A stretch of DNA of 64,000 nt from Hymenobacter terricola (GTDB lineage: Bacteria > Bacteroidota > Bacteroidia > Cytophagales > Hymenobacteraceae). Position 1 is the stretch's first letter. Each line of letters opens with the position of its first letter. Position numbers and translations under genes: made by a program. Shown piece by piece: positions 17,211-26,114 of this stretch. Under the pieces are notes generated by a model. The model saw only the letters and a list, made by a program, of their open reading frames with translations. It was not told the origin of the DNA and did no database searches. Location: assembly GCF_017921975.2 (NCBI RefSeq), contig NZ_JAGEMO020000023.1, positions 124,001-188,000 of the forward strand. Reading direction: 5' to 3'.

Positions 17211-17346
17211 AGCGCCGAACGCTCATCCCGGTTCAACCTCGCCAACCCCGACCGCGACCTGACCGAGGTGGTCTGGAAAGCCGTTCGGGGCAAAGCGGCC
17301 ACCGTGACGGCTCCCCGGCCCCGGCGCGGCTTCATCATAAAGCAGC
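17211..17346 (+). pseudogene. Possible C-terminal relic of a YncE/phosphoesterase-family gene
   Basis: In frame from ~17211 the text reads SSRFNLANPDRDLTEVVWKA followed by VRGKAATVTAPRPRRGF. The pattern (Asp-rich phrase, then IW/VW-K-x-V-(R/K)GK, then PAP-R) resembles the tail of Bacteroidota phosphoesterase-family proteins, including the MNRIIWFATKGK tail of the intact gene just downstream. It would be the end of a second, deleted copy. The match is short and made by eye. Confidence 0.3.
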
Positions 17347-17452
17347 GCCAGCATAACAATTCGAACACGTTGCCGCTAAGGCCAGCCAGTACTTTTGCGG
17401 CAGGGTTGGGGCCAGCCGCGTGGCCAACCAGCCCCGTCCCGCCTGGCAACGC

Positions 17453-20188
17453 ATGAAAGGGAATTGGCAACTTGTCCGCACGTTTATCGGCTGTTTGCTC
17501 ACGGGTTTGGTGGGTTGTTCCGGCCCCCGGGATAAACAGAACAAAGTCAGCCCCGAGCAGCTGACCCAACACAGCCCCTACGACGACAGCACGCTGCACG
17601 GCACGCGCCTGCCGCTGCTGCTGCCCTACAACCGCCTGCTGGCCCCCGCCGGCCACGTAATAGCCTACGGCAGCGCCGACGTTGAAAACCACGCCCTCGA
17701 CGTGCAGCTGGTGCCCGAAACGCCCCTCCTGGCGGTGGAAGACCGGTACGGCGTCGCCCTGATTGATACCCTGCAACGCCGGGTGGTAACGCGCTGGACC
17801 TACGCCGACGACGAGCGCAGCAAGGGCATGATGAGCACCTACTCGGGCCTGAAGGTGCGGCGCGAAAACGGGGCCACGCACCTCTACTGGAGCGCTTCCA
17901 ACGGCGGCACCCGCCAGTCGGGGGTGCTGGAGGCCGAGTACGCAGCCGGCCGGCTGCGCCTCACGCGGCTGTTTCCGTTCGCGGCCGGGAGCGGGCTCCT
18001 GGCCCTGCCCAACGACCTGGCCCTGACCACCGAGCGGGGCCGCCGCTGCCTCTACGTGGCGCTCAATGGCAACAACCAGCTCGTGAAGCTCGACCTGGCT
18101 TCCGGCCACACCCTCTGGACGCAGCCCACCGGCACGGCCCCCTACGGCGTGGCCGTGGCCGGCGAGCAGGTGTTCGTGAGCAATTGGGGCGGGCCGCTGC
18201 CCACCGATACCCTACGCCGCGAGGCGGCTGGCGTACCCAGCACGTACGGCCGCGCCTACATCGACCCCCAGACCGGGGCCACCGCCCAGGGCACGGTATC
18301 CATCATGCGCCGCACCGATGGCCACCTGGTGAAAGAGCTGCCGGTGGGGCTGCATCCCACCGCCCTGCTGGCCAGCCCCGACGAGCAGTTTGTGTACGTG
18401 GCCAATGGCAACAGCGACGCGGTGAGCGTGGTGGCCGTGGCCGACCTGCGCGTGCGCGAAACCATTGCGGTGCAGCTGTTGCCCGGTCCGCCCGGCTACG
18501 GCGGCGACTCGCCCAACGCGCTGGCCCTCGACGTGGCCGGCACCACGCTCTACGTCGCCAACGGTCTCGACAATGCCGTGGCCGTGGTGGCGCTGGGCCA
18601 GGCCGCCGCCCGCGGGGGCGCACCGGGAACCAGCCTGGTGCAGGGCTTCATTCCCACCGAGGCCTACCCCGGCGGCCTCGCGCTAGGAGCCCACACGCTG
18701 TTCGTGGCCAACCTGGAAGGGGAGGGGGCACGGGTGAGCACCCAGGACATCAGGGCAGAGGGCGGCGAGCTGGAGGCCAACCCGCGCGCCGCGCCACCGG
18801 CCTACAACGCCCACCACCAGCGGGCCACGGTATCGCTGATTGCGCTGCCCACGGCCCGGCAGCTGGTGCGGTACACAGCCCAGGTGCGGCAGCTGAATTT
18901 CGCCTTCCGCAAGGAGCTGGCCCAGCAATTGCCCCGGCCCCACGTGCCGCCCGTGCCGCTGCCCGAGCGCATTGGCGAGCCCTCGGTGTTCAGGCACGTG
19001 GTGTACATCATCAAGGAAAACCGCACCTACGACCAGGTGCTCGGCGACATGCCCCAGGGCCGGGGCGAGCCGTCGCTCTGCGTGTTTGGCGACAGCGTGA
19101 CGCCTAACCAGCACCAGCTGGCCCGCGAGTTTTTGCTGCTCGATAATTACTACGCGTCAGGCAAGTCGTCGGCCGAGGGCCACCAGTGGACCGACGCCGG
19201 CATGGTGAGCGACTACGTGGAGAAGAACGTGCGGGCCTGGTTTCGCAGCTACCCGCACGTGCAGGAAGATGCCCTGGTGTACAGCCCCACCGGCTTTATC
19301 TGGAACAACGCCGCCGACCATGGCAAGAGCGTGCGCATATACGGCGAGGCCGCCCAGCCGCACTATGATACCAAGCTGAGCTGGACCGACATCTACACCA
19401 ACTACCAGGCCGGGCGGCCGTTCATCTTCACCAACACCAGCACCATTTCGCGGGTCCGGCCCCTGCTCTCGCCCAACTACCCGGCCTCCGACGAGCTGCG
19501 CATCACCGACCAGATTCGGGCCGATGCCTTTATCAGGGAGCTGGCGGCGTTCGAAAAGCAGCCCGGCGATGCCTTCCCCGCGCTGTCGGTAATGGCGCTG
19601 TCGACGGACCACACGGTGGGCACCCGGCCGGGCATGCCCGTCCCCACCGCTATGGTGGCCGACAACGACCTGGCCCTGGGCCGCATGCTGGAAGCCCTCA
19701 GCAAAAGCCGGTTCTGGGCAACCACCGTGGTATTTGTGACCGAGGATGACTCACAGGCCGGCTGGGACCACGTGTCGGCCTACCGCACCACGGGCTTCGT
19801 GGTGAGCCCCTACAGCCGCCTGCGCCGCACCGTGACCAAAAACTACAACCAGACCTGCGTGGTGCGCTCCATCGAGCAGATTCTGGGCCTGCCGCCCATG
19901 AACGTGGTCGATGCCACGGCGCTGCCTATGTTTGAATGCTTCACCGCGACGCCCAACTTCGCGCCCTTCCACCACCGCCCCAACCGCGTGCGCCTCAACC
20001 GCCTCAACCCCGAGCTCAGCAAGCTCACCGGGGCCGCCCGGCGCTACGGTCGCCTCTCATCGGAGCCCGAATTCGACCACATCGACGGCGGTCGCGACGA
20101 CGTGATGAACCGCATCATCTGGTTTGCCACCAAGGGGAAGCAGCCCTATCCCACCGCCCTCACTGGCCCCGCCGATGACGACGATTAG
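17453..20188 (+). CDS. Lipoprotein: YVTN/YncE beta-propeller fused to alkaline-phosphatase-superfamily phosphoesterase
   Basis: A 911-residue protein starting at ATG 17453; a GTG at 17420 gives no signal peptide at the start. The lipobox LLTGLVGCSG places it on an outer or cytoplasmic membrane face. Residues ~50-480 are a seven-bladed propeller with repeated phrases such as FVYVANGNSDAVSVV and TLYVANGLDNAVAVV. Residues ~510-880 are a phosphoesterase-family domain: VVYIIKENRTYDQVLGDM, EGHQWTDAGMVSDYVEK, ALSTDHTVGTRPG, VFVTEDDSQAGWDHV. Such fusions are annotated as YncE/alkaline phosphatase proteins; the substrate is unknown. It faces the minus-strand SusCD/PI-PLC/GH92 locus and may supply a phosphatase or phosphodiesterase step. 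Confidence 0.85.
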   Translation: MKGNWQLVRTFIGCLLTGLVGCSGPRDKQNKVSPEQLTQHSPYDDSTLHGTRLPLLLPYNRLLAPAGHVIAYGSADVENHALDVQLVPETPLLAVEDRYGVALIDTLQRRVVTRWTYADDERSKGMMSTYSGLKVRRENGATHLYWSASNGGTRQSGVLEAEYAAGRLRLTRLFPFAAGSGLLALPNDLALTTERGRRCLYVALNGNNQLVKLDLASGHTLWTQPTGTAPYGVAVAGEQVFVSNWGGPLPTDTLRREAAGVPSTYGRAYIDPQTGATAQGTVSIMRRTDGHLVKELPVGLHPTALLASPDEQFVYVANGNSDAVSVVAVADLRVRETIAVQLLPGPPGYGGDSPNALALDVAGTTLYVANGLDNAVAVVALGQAAARGGAPGTSLVQGFIPTEAYPGGLALGAHTLFVANLEGEGARVSTQDIRAEGGELEANPRAAPPAYNAHHQRATVSLIALPTARQLVRYTAQVRQLNFAFRKELAQQLPRPHVPPVPLPERIGEPSVFRHVVYIIKENRTYDQVLGDMPQGRGEPSLCVFGDSVTPNQHQLAREFLLLDNYYASGKSSAEGHQWTDAGMVSDYVEKNVRAWFRSYPHVQEDALVYSPTGFIWNNAADHGKSVRIYGEAAQPHYDTKLSWTDIYTNYQAGRPFIFTNTSTISRVRPLLSPNYPASDELRITDQIRADAFIRELAAFEKQPGDAFPALSVMALSTDHTVGTRPGMPVPTAMVADNDLALGRMLEALSKSRFWATTVVFVTEDDSQAGWDHVSAYRTTGFVVSPYSRLRRTVTKNYNQTCVVRSIEQILGLPPMNVVDATALPMFECFTATPNFAPFHHRPNRVRLNRLNPELSKLTGAARRYGRLSSEPEFDHIDGGRDDVMNRIIWFATKGKQPYPTALTGPADDDD

Positions 20189-20216
20189 GAAGTGGGTCAA
20201 GTTGGTTTCTGAACGG

Positions 20217-20300
20217 GGTAGAAACGCATAATTGCATCTCGTCGTTGAACGATATCAGCCACACGGTGCGGACGACAAGACGCAAGTATGCGTCTTTACC
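20217..20300. repeat. Intergenic palindrome, family R2, copy a
   Basis: The arms 20217-20245 and 20272-20300 (core GACGCATACTTGCGTCT) pair at 24 of 29 positions around a 26-base loop. A second copy is at 43228-43317. It separates two convergent genes, so it may act as a bidirectional terminator. Its right arm carries the TAA stop codon of the minus-strand neighbour. Confidence 0.8.
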
Positions 20301-20883
20301 TCGTTCCCGCTTCTTGCTTTATCCCATTAAGCACGTAGTCCACGCCCAGCGGATTGTGCAGCATGCGGCAGATGACGGGGAAGGCCGGGTTGTTGAGAAT
20401 CCAGAGCTCGGTAGCGTCTTCCTGCGCCACGAGGTGCAGCGCGTCGAGCGGCTGGCCGCGCAGCAGCAGGGGCGGGGCGTCGGCTTTCAGCTCGTACACG
20501 GTGTTGTCGTACACGCAGCGATGCCGGGCCAGCAGCCCGGCAAAGGCCTTTTTCGACAGCATCATGAACGTTTGATTGGCGGGCAGCCGCACGGCCGGGC
20601 CGGGCACGGGCTGGGCGGAGTTCAGCCGGTCGGCCTGCTGCCAGGCGGCGGGCGACACGAGGTAGGAACCCAGGGCCAGGCCCCGGATTTGCCAGCTCAA
20701 TTGCAGCGTATCGGCGGCGCGGGCCACGGTCAGCTCGAAGGGGGCGCGCTGGCCATGCAGGTCGAGCATGTAGGCGAAGGTGGTGCCGGGGCCCACGGCG
20801 GGCTGGAGCGATGGGGCGGGGGACTGGGCCTGCGCCGCGTGGCTGGCCAGGAGGAGGAGCGGGAGCGAAAAGAGGGTTTTCAT
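20296..20883 (-). CDS. Secreted protein of unknown function in the GH92 locus
   Basis: A 195-residue protein with a signal peptide (MKTLFSLPLLLLASHAAQAQ). A longer frame upstream only translates the adjacent palindrome and is rejected. The mature part is a beta-rich single domain (TTFAYMLDLHGQRAPFELTV ... QIRGLALGSYLVSP ... LHNPLGVDYVLNGIK), reminiscent in layout of DUF3108-type periplasmic proteins, but I do not recognise a family firmly. It is the last gene of the minus-strand locus behind GH92, separated by a perfect 45-bp-arm hairpin. Its stop codon lies inside the R2 repeat. Confidence 0.7.
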   Translation of the reverse strand: MKTLFSLPLLLLASHAAQAQSPAPSLQPAVGPGTTFAYMLDLHGQRAPFELTVARAADTLQLSWQIRGLALGSYLVSPAAWQQADRLNSAQPVPGPAVRLPANQTFMMLSKKAFAGLLARHRCVYDNTVYELKADAPPLLLRGQPLDALHLVAQEDATELWILNNPAFPVICRMLHNPLGVDYVLNGIKQEAGTR

Positions 20884-20910
20884 ATAAGGGAGCCGTTCAG
20901 GAAGTAAACA

Positions 20911-21011
20911 GACCGTCATGCTGAGCGCAGCCGAAGCATCTCTACCGCTTCGTTGAATTACTAACACAACGAAGCGGTAGAGATGCTTCGGCTGCGCTCA
21001 GCATGACGGTC
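20911..21011. repeat. Intergenic palindrome, family R1, copy a
   Basis: The arms 20911-20955 and 20967-21011 are perfect reverse complements over 45 bp (core GTCATGCTGAGCGCAGCCGA) with an 11-base loop. It lies between the GH92 gene and the secreted unknown gene. Related copies are at 24865-24976, 27853-27945 and, in part, 43172-43200 and 44427-44456. Confidence 0.95.
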
Positions 21012-21029
21012 ATACGGGCGGGGTTCAAG

Positions 21030-23318
21030 CTACTCAGTGACGGGCGGCAGCTGCCGGGTGCCCCAATCGGCCGGCTGGGCGGCCATTTCCAGCAGCAGCT
21101 CGCCGCCGTTCACAATGTCCTGGTGCTCAATCCAGGCCTGGCGGAAGGGCTTGCCGTTGAGGCGCGCGGACTCGACGTAGACGTTGGTGGCCGAGAGGTT
21201 GTGGGCGGTAATCCTGAAGTCGCGGCCGTTTTCCTGGTGCAGGGTGGTTTGCTTCACCAGGGGCGCATTGAGCAGGTAGTACGACTGGCCGGCGTTGGGG
21301 TAGAGGCCCATCATCTGGAAGGCCAGCCACGACGACATGGCCCCCGAATCGTCGTTGCCGGGCAGGCCGAAATGGGTGGCGTTGAAGCTCTGCGCGATAA
21401 TCTGGCGGATGCGCTGGCTGCTCAAATCGGGCCGCCCCAGCCAGTGGTAGAGGCTGGGCGTGAGGAAGGACGGCTCGTTGGCCACGTTGTAGAATTTCTT
21501 CTCAAACAGGGTATCGAGCCGGGCCCGGAAGGCATCCCGGCCGCCGGATTTGGCGATGAGCACCGGCACCTGGTGCGGCACGCTCAGCGAATATTCCCAC
21601 GACGTGGCCTCGTAGAAAAAGGCGCACCAGTGGCACACGTACCACGGATTCTCGCGCATGAGCGGGGTGTAGACGAAGGTGGGATGCTGCCGCACCGACG
21701 TGCCGTAGGGAATGGAATCTAGCCACTTGCCGGCCGCGTCGCGGGGCATAATGAAGCCCGTCGCGCCGTGGTTGCGGTAGCCGTCGCGCCACAGGTTTTG
21801 CCAGTTGCCGGCCTGCTGGCGGTACTGCTGGTACACCGGTAGCTGGCCCAGGCCCTTGGCCACCACCGCGATGCAGTAGTCGTCGTAGGCGTAGTCGAGG
21901 GTGCGGTTGCCGGCGCGGGGCACGCCGGAGGGCAGGTAGCCCAGGCGGCGGTAGTCGGCCAGGTCGCCCCGGCCTTCCTGTTCCTCGTTGCCGCCGGGCG
22001 GCACGGTAGCGTCCTTCAGCATGGCGGCCAGGCCCTGGCGATAATCGATGCCGGGCAGGTTTTTGACGAAGGCATCGGCGATGAGGACCTCGGCGTTGGA
22101 GCCGCCCTGGGTGCGGCCGTTGGCGTTGCCGCTGCGGGCCTCGGGCAGGTAGCCGTCGTGCTGGTAGATGTTGAGCAGGGCATTCACGATGTCGACTTCT
22201 CGCTGGGGGGCGAGCAGCGTGATGAGCGGGTTCGACGAGCGGAAGGTGTCCCAGATGGCGTAGAAGTCGTCGTAATACGGCTGCGGGCCGTTCCAGAGCG
22301 GGTTCTCGCCGCTGCGGTCCACGGGCATGAGCATGGTGTGGTAGAGGCCGGTGTAGAACAGCTTTTTCTGGTCCAGCGGCGTGTCGGGGTGCAGCTCGGC
22401 GCGGCCCAGCAGGGCGTCCCAGCGGGCCCGGAGCTGCCGGCGCACCAAGTCGAAATCCCAGCCCGGAATCTCGGCCCGCACGTTCTCGCTGGCCCGGGCC
22501 GCGCTCAGAAACGAGATGCCCACCTTCACCCGCAACGTGTCGCCCGCGCCGTTGGCGAAGCGCAGCAGGGCCCCGGTTTTCTCGCCCGAGTCGGCTTGCA
22601 GCTTCTGGCCGGGCTGGAGCCGGGTGCCCTTCCAGGTGACAAACTCGGCCACCGGCGCGTCGAACACGGCCGCGAAGTACACGGTGTAGGCCGGGCCATT
22701 GTTCCAGCCGCCGCGAATGCGGCTGTAGCCCCGCACCTCGGTAGCGGACACCACTTCCACCTCCGAGCCCACGAACTGCTGGGCCTCGCGGCCGTCGGGC
22801 TCGGGCTGCTCGCCCAGGAAGAAGCCGGCGTCCAGCTTCAGGGCCCGGGGCTGCTGCCGGGGGTAGGCCAGGCGGTAGAAGCTCACCTTGGGCGAGGCCG
22901 TGATTTCGACCCCAATGCCGGCCGCCGCCGAGCCCGCTCCGGCCAGCTGGGTCCGGTAGTAGCCCAGCTCGGCGTGCTCATGCTGGCGGTGCGCCGAGTT
23001 GTCGCCCAGGGCCAGCGGCCCGCTGAAGGGCATCAGCAGGATGTTGCCGTACTTGGGGCCGCCGCCGGTGCCGCTCACGTGCACCTGCGCGAAGCCGGTG
23101 ACGGGCGTGGGCTCGGGCAGCCAGCCGCTGTTGGGGCTGGCGGTGCAGTCGGGGCTGGGCTTCACCATTCCGAAGGGGCACGACGGGCCGATGAACACCC
23201 GCCCCAGCCCCTCGGAGCCAATCATGGGGTCCACGAACTGGCCGTAGCCCTGGCCGGCGGCCGGGGCCAGGCCACGAAGCAGGCCGGCGGCCAGCAGCAG
23301 AAAGGGGCGAAAACGCAT
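21030..23318 (-). CDS. GH92 family alpha-mannosidase
   Basis: A 762-residue secreted enzyme with an N-terminal signal peptide (to about AAGQGYG). The N-terminal beta-sandwich begins FVDPMIGSEG with GPSCPFGMVKPSPD and FAQVHVSGTGGGPKYG; the (alpha/alpha)6 part has FYAIWDTFRSSNPL, NEEQEGRGDLADYRRLGYLP and the diagnostic GNDDSGAMSSW. The family consists of Ca2+-dependent exo-alpha-mannosidases, mostly on alpha-1,2-mannobiose caps but including mannose-phosphate-acting members. It sits downstream of susC, susD, a PI-PLC-like gene and a PHP hydrolase on the same strand, so it probably trims mannosyl residues from the imported or surface-bound substrate. Confidence 0.95.
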   Translation of the reverse strand: MRFRPFLLLAAGLLRGLAPAAGQGYGQFVDPMIGSEGLGRVFIGPSCPFGMVKPSPDCTASPNSGWLPEPTPVTGFAQVHVSGTGGGPKYGNILLMPFSGPLALGDNSAHRQHEHAELGYYRTQLAGAGSAAAGIGVEITASPKVSFYRLAYPRQQPRALKLDAGFFLGEQPEPDGREAQQFVGSEVEVVSATEVRGYSRIRGGWNNGPAYTVYFAAVFDAPVAEFVTWKGTRLQPGQKLQADSGEKTGALLRFANGAGDTLRVKVGISFLSAARASENVRAEIPGWDFDLVRRQLRARWDALLGRAELHPDTPLDQKKLFYTGLYHTMLMPVDRSGENPLWNGPQPYYDDFYAIWDTFRSSNPLITLLAPQREVDIVNALLNIYQHDGYLPEARSGNANGRTQGGSNAEVLIADAFVKNLPGIDYRQGLAAMLKDATVPPGGNEEQEGRGDLADYRRLGYLPSGVPRAGNRTLDYAYDDYCIAVVAKGLGQLPVYQQYRQQAGNWQNLWRDGYRNHGATGFIMPRDAAGKWLDSIPYGTSVRQHPTFVYTPLMRENPWYVCHWCAFFYEATSWEYSLSVPHQVPVLIAKSGGRDAFRARLDTLFEKKFYNVANEPSFLTPSLYHWLGRPDLSSQRIRQIIAQSFNATHFGLPGNDDSGAMSSWLAFQMMGLYPNAGQSYYLLNAPLVKQTTLHQENGRDFRITAHNLSATNVYVESARLNGKPFRQAWIEHQDIVNGGELLLEMAAQPADWGTRQLPPVTE

Positions 23319-23367
23319 GGGTAAAAAGACATTGAGTGAAGCCGGCAGCAGGGCCGGGGGGGCGGGG

Positions 23368-23406
23368 ACCTCACAACTTTTTTAGTCGTGCCAAAAACTG
23401 TGAGGT
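23368..23406. repeat. Intergenic hairpin, family R4
   Basis: ACCTCACA-A-CTTTTT (from 23368) pairs with AAAAACTGTGAGGT (to 23406) with one mismatch or bulge. It sits between the PHP gene and GH92. On the minus strand the stem includes a T-run, so weak termination is possible. Confidence 0.6.
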
Positions 23407-23426
23407 CGGTGGGGGGCACACAGCTT

Positions 23427-24893
23427 TCATTTCCCAGCCCTCCCCGGCCGGCTGCTTACCCAGATGGGATTGGTCAGGGCCAGCATGGCACCCGTTGGAT
23501 TGCGCACCTCCACCCGCAGGTAGCGGGGGCGGCCGGCCAGCGGCCAGCGCACGGCCGTAGAGCCCGTGGCCGCTACCGGACTCGTGGCCAGCACGCCGCT
23601 TTCGCCCAGCAGCGTGACGGTACCGGCCGAGGCTCCGCGCAGCTCAAACGCCACTTCAAGGCGCTGCCCGGCCGCCGCCACCAAAGTATCGCCGATGCCG
23701 GCCGAGGCCCCGCCGGCCCACGCCGTGAGCGTGAGGCGGAGGGCGCGGTCGGCCGCCAGGTAGGCGCGCCGGGCCCGCAGGCCCTGCATAATGCCGGCGC
23801 GCGACAAGCCCGTGGCCTGAACCACGGTGCGCGGCCGGCCGAGCTGGTTGGGGGAGAGGGCGGCCGTGTGCGTGTCGCTGGCGGCCACGGCCAGCAGGGG
23901 GCGGCCCTGGCGCAGCAGCGCGTCCCACCACGCCAGGGCCCGCTCGTTGCGGGCGTCCCAGCGGCCATTCCACACCTCGATGCCGTCGAAATGCCGCACC
24001 CCGAACCGGAAGCGGTTGACGGTATCCGGGAAGAACGGGTGGTTGATGATGGCCAGGCCGCCCAGGGCGCGCACCTGCGCCGTGTAGCGGGCAATGCTGC
24101 TGTCCGCCGGCACGTAGCGCCAGTCGATGAGCGTGGTGGGCTCCAGCCCGAGGGCGTTCCAGTGGCCGAAGGCGGTGGTGGTTACTTCCTCGCCGTTGAT
24201 GACCAGTAGGTTGGGGCGGGCGTAGCGGCCCCAGCTCAGGTTGGCGCTGTTGGTGTTGTGCTCAGTCGATATGATGAAATCCAGCCCCTGGGCCACGGCC
24301 TCGTCCACCAGTTCGGCGGGCGTGCGCCGGCCGTCGGAGTGCAGCGTGTGCAGGTGCAGGTCGCCCTGGTACCAGCCCGGCCGGGTGTTGATGACCGTGG
24401 CGGCGGGCGCGGGCACGAACAGGGGACCCACCGGGCCGGGCACCAGCGTCACGGTCAGCTTCCAGTCGAGGCCGGCCGGGGCAATGGTGGAGGGGTAGAG
24501 CAATACGTGCCAGGTGCCGGGCCGCACCGGTCCCGGCACGTAGCCGGTGGAGGCCGCCTGGGCATTGATGAAAAAAGCCGTCTTGGCCCCGCCCGACCAG
24601 CCCCGGAAGCCCGCCGTGGTGCCCGGTCGGTAGCCGGCCGGGTCGTAGATGCCCATATTGAGCACGTTGCCGCCGTCGTGGCCATAGTCTTCCCGCACCC
24701 GGATTTCGGCCGTGCCCGCCGGCACTTCAATGGGCACATAAAACAGCCGGAACAGGCTGTCGGCCGGCATGTGTCCCTGCCGGACTAGCTCCGTAGGCGT
24801 CTGGGCCGCTACCGGGCCCGCCAGGCAGCACAGGCCCAGGAGTAGCGCCCAGGTAGCCGCCGGCAGGCCGTCATGCAGAGCGCAGCGAAGCAT
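23427..24893 (-). CDS. Secreted PHP-domain metallohydrolase (CehA/McbA type)
   Basis: About 488 residues. The chosen ATG at 24893 lies inside an R1 palindrome (it would encode MLRCALHDG before the hydrophobic signal TWALLLGLCCLAGPVAAQ); the true start could instead be a nearby alternative codon. An N-terminal beta domain (residues ~40-170) precedes the PHP domain: GDLHLHTLHSDGRRTP (metal-binding HxH), STEHNTNS, INHPFFPDT and ASDTHTAALS. A C-terminal beta-sandwich follows. PHP enzymes of this type are phosphoesterases or esterases; in this locus a phosphodiester or phosphomonoester linkage is a plausible target. Confidence 0.82.
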   Translation of the reverse strand: MLRCALHDGLPAATWALLLGLCCLAGPVAAQTPTELVRQGHMPADSLFRLFYVPIEVPAGTAEIRVREDYGHDGGNVLNMGIYDPAGYRPGTTAGFRGWSGGAKTAFFINAQAASTGYVPGPVRPGTWHVLLYPSTIAPAGLDWKLTVTLVPGPVGPLFVPAPAATVINTRPGWYQGDLHLHTLHSDGRRTPAELVDEAVAQGLDFIISTEHNTNSANLSWGRYARPNLLVINGEEVTTTAFGHWNALGLEPTTLIDWRYVPADSSIARYTAQVRALGGLAIINHPFFPDTVNRFRFGVRHFDGIEVWNGRWDARNERALAWWDALLRQGRPLLAVAASDTHTAALSPNQLGRPRTVVQATGLSRAGIMQGLRARRAYLAADRALRLTLTAWAGGASAGIGDTLVAAAGQRLEVAFELRGASAGTVTLLGESGVLATSPVAATGSTAVRWPLAGRPRYLRVEVRNPTGAMLALTNPIWVSSRPGRAGK

Positions 24894-24976
24894 CTCGCGT
24901 GTGGTAGTAACCCAATCGTAAGGAAAGGAAAAGTGATAGCATGCGAGATGCTTCGCTGCGGTCTGCATGACGGCCT
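24865..24976. repeat. Intergenic palindrome, family R1, copy b
   Basis: The arms 24865-24898 and 24943-24976 (core GTCATGCAGAGCGCAGCGAA) pair with one mismatch in 34. It lies between the PI-PLC-like and PHP genes and overlaps the probable start codon of the PHP gene. Confidence 0.92.
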
Positions 24977-24992
24977 ATTTGAGCAATTGCTT

Positions 24993-26087
24993 TTATTTCA
25001 CTGCCGCCGGAGCCGACGGACCTGCATTGACCGGATTGGGCCGGAAATACGTGCCGTCCGCGAAGCTGATAGCGTAGGGCGACTGGAAGTGCGTGCTCGG
25101 CGCGTAGTAGTCGGTGCTGATGATTTGGGCCCCCGACTGCTCGGCGGCCTCGAAGCTGCTTTTGTCGTTGCGGCGCGCTTCCTGGGTGTCGCTGTCGGCG
25201 CGGGTGCGGATGATGTAGCCCTGCGCCACCAGGCTTTTGATGGCGGCCTGGTCCTTCTTCGCGTTGTTCATGATGTGAATGGCGGCCTCGGGCGTGCCCG
25301 GCTCGGCATCGGCAAACAGCACCCGGCCCTTCAGCGAGGGGTGGCCCTGGATGTAGGTGGCGCGCTTCTCGCCCAGCTCATCCAGCACAAACACGAACTT
25401 ACCCTGGGCGGCCCGCAGCGTGGGCCAGTTGCGGTGCAGCACGGCGCTTTCCAGCGTCGCGTACTTGCCGCGCACCTGGTCGGGCGTAATCACCTTATCG
25501 GCCCCCAGGTTGTCCACAATCTCCTGGTCCAGGGCCTCGAACACGGCCGGAGTGAAGGGCTCGGGCACGGTGAGGCCGGGGCGGGGCAGGGCCTCGCTCT
25601 TGGCGTTCATGGTGATGAAAACGGGGTGATGCGTGGGGTGCGCCGCCGACCAGCGCTTCAGCTCCAGCAAGGCCAGCTTGAAGGTGGGCGCGTTGCTGCG
25701 GTAGTCCAGGTCCTGAATGTGGAACACCTTGAAGCCCGGCTGCTTCATGAGGCCGGCCGGGTCGTAGGGCGGCTGGCCGGGGGCCAGGTCGAGGCCCTTG
25801 GGGTGGGCGTACTTGCCGCCCTGGGTGTCGGCGTACACGTCGATTTCCAGCGCCAGCAGGCCCTTGTTCAGCTGCTCGGTCAGGGTCAGGTGCTCGTAGT
25901 CGATTTTGCTCATGCTCACCGAGTCGGCCTTTTGCAGCATTGCAAACAGCTTGGGGTCGATGGCCTGCTTGTAGCTGTTGTGCGAGCCAATGACCTGCAC
26001 CTGGTTCATCAGCGGCTCGGGGGCCGGCTTGGTGGTAGCGCAGAGCGTGCCGGCGGCGATGGTGCTTAGGAGGAGGGTTGCTTTCAT
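24993..26087 (-). CDS. Phosphatidylinositol-specific phospholipase C-like protein (Ca2+-dependent type)
   Basis: A 364-residue secreted protein; ATG at 26087 gives the signal peptide MKATLLLSTIAAGTLCA. A TIM-barrel PI-PLC domain is recognised by VIGSHNSYKQAI (first catalytic His), LLALEIDVYAD (acidic Ca2+ ligands) and KVFHIQDLDYRS (second His), then FVFVLDELGEKR and IIRTRADSDTQEAR near the end. This matches the bacterial PI-PLC-C1-like, Ca2+-dependent group. It would cleave the phosphodiester between inositol phosphate and diacylglycerol or a related linkage. It lies between susD and the PHP/GH92 genes, which is unusual company for a PI-PLC. Confidence 0.85.
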   Translation of the reverse strand: MKATLLLSTIAAGTLCATTKPAPEPLMNQVQVIGSHNSYKQAIDPKLFAMLQKADSVSMSKIDYEHLTLTEQLNKGLLALEIDVYADTQGGKYAHPKGLDLAPGQPPYDPAGLMKQPGFKVFHIQDLDYRSNAPTFKLALLELKRWSAAHPTHHPVFITMNAKSEALPRPGLTVPEPFTPAVFEALDQEIVDNLGADKVITPDQVRGKYATLESAVLHRNWPTLRAAQGKFVFVLDELGEKRATYIQGHPSLKGRVLFADAEPGTPEAAIHIMNNAKKDQAAIKSLVAQGYIIRTRADSDTQEARRNDKSSFEAAEQSGAQIISTDYYAPSTHFQSPYAISFADGTYFRPNPVNAGPSAPAAVK

Positions 26088-26114
26088 AATAGTTGTGGTG
26101 ATGTTCGCCTGGGT

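Noticed and set aside
20911-21011. Possible CRISPR or structured RNA
   Set aside because: Only two arms of one palindrome are present, with no regularly spaced direct repeats or spacers; copies elsewhere mark it as a dispersed intergenic palindrome. No CRISPR array or cas gene was found in the window.
24873-26069. Open frame on the plus strand opposite the PI-PLC-like gene
   Set aside because: It begins in the R1 repeat and has only antisense-type composition; the minus strand shows a signal peptide and PI-PLC catalytic motifs.
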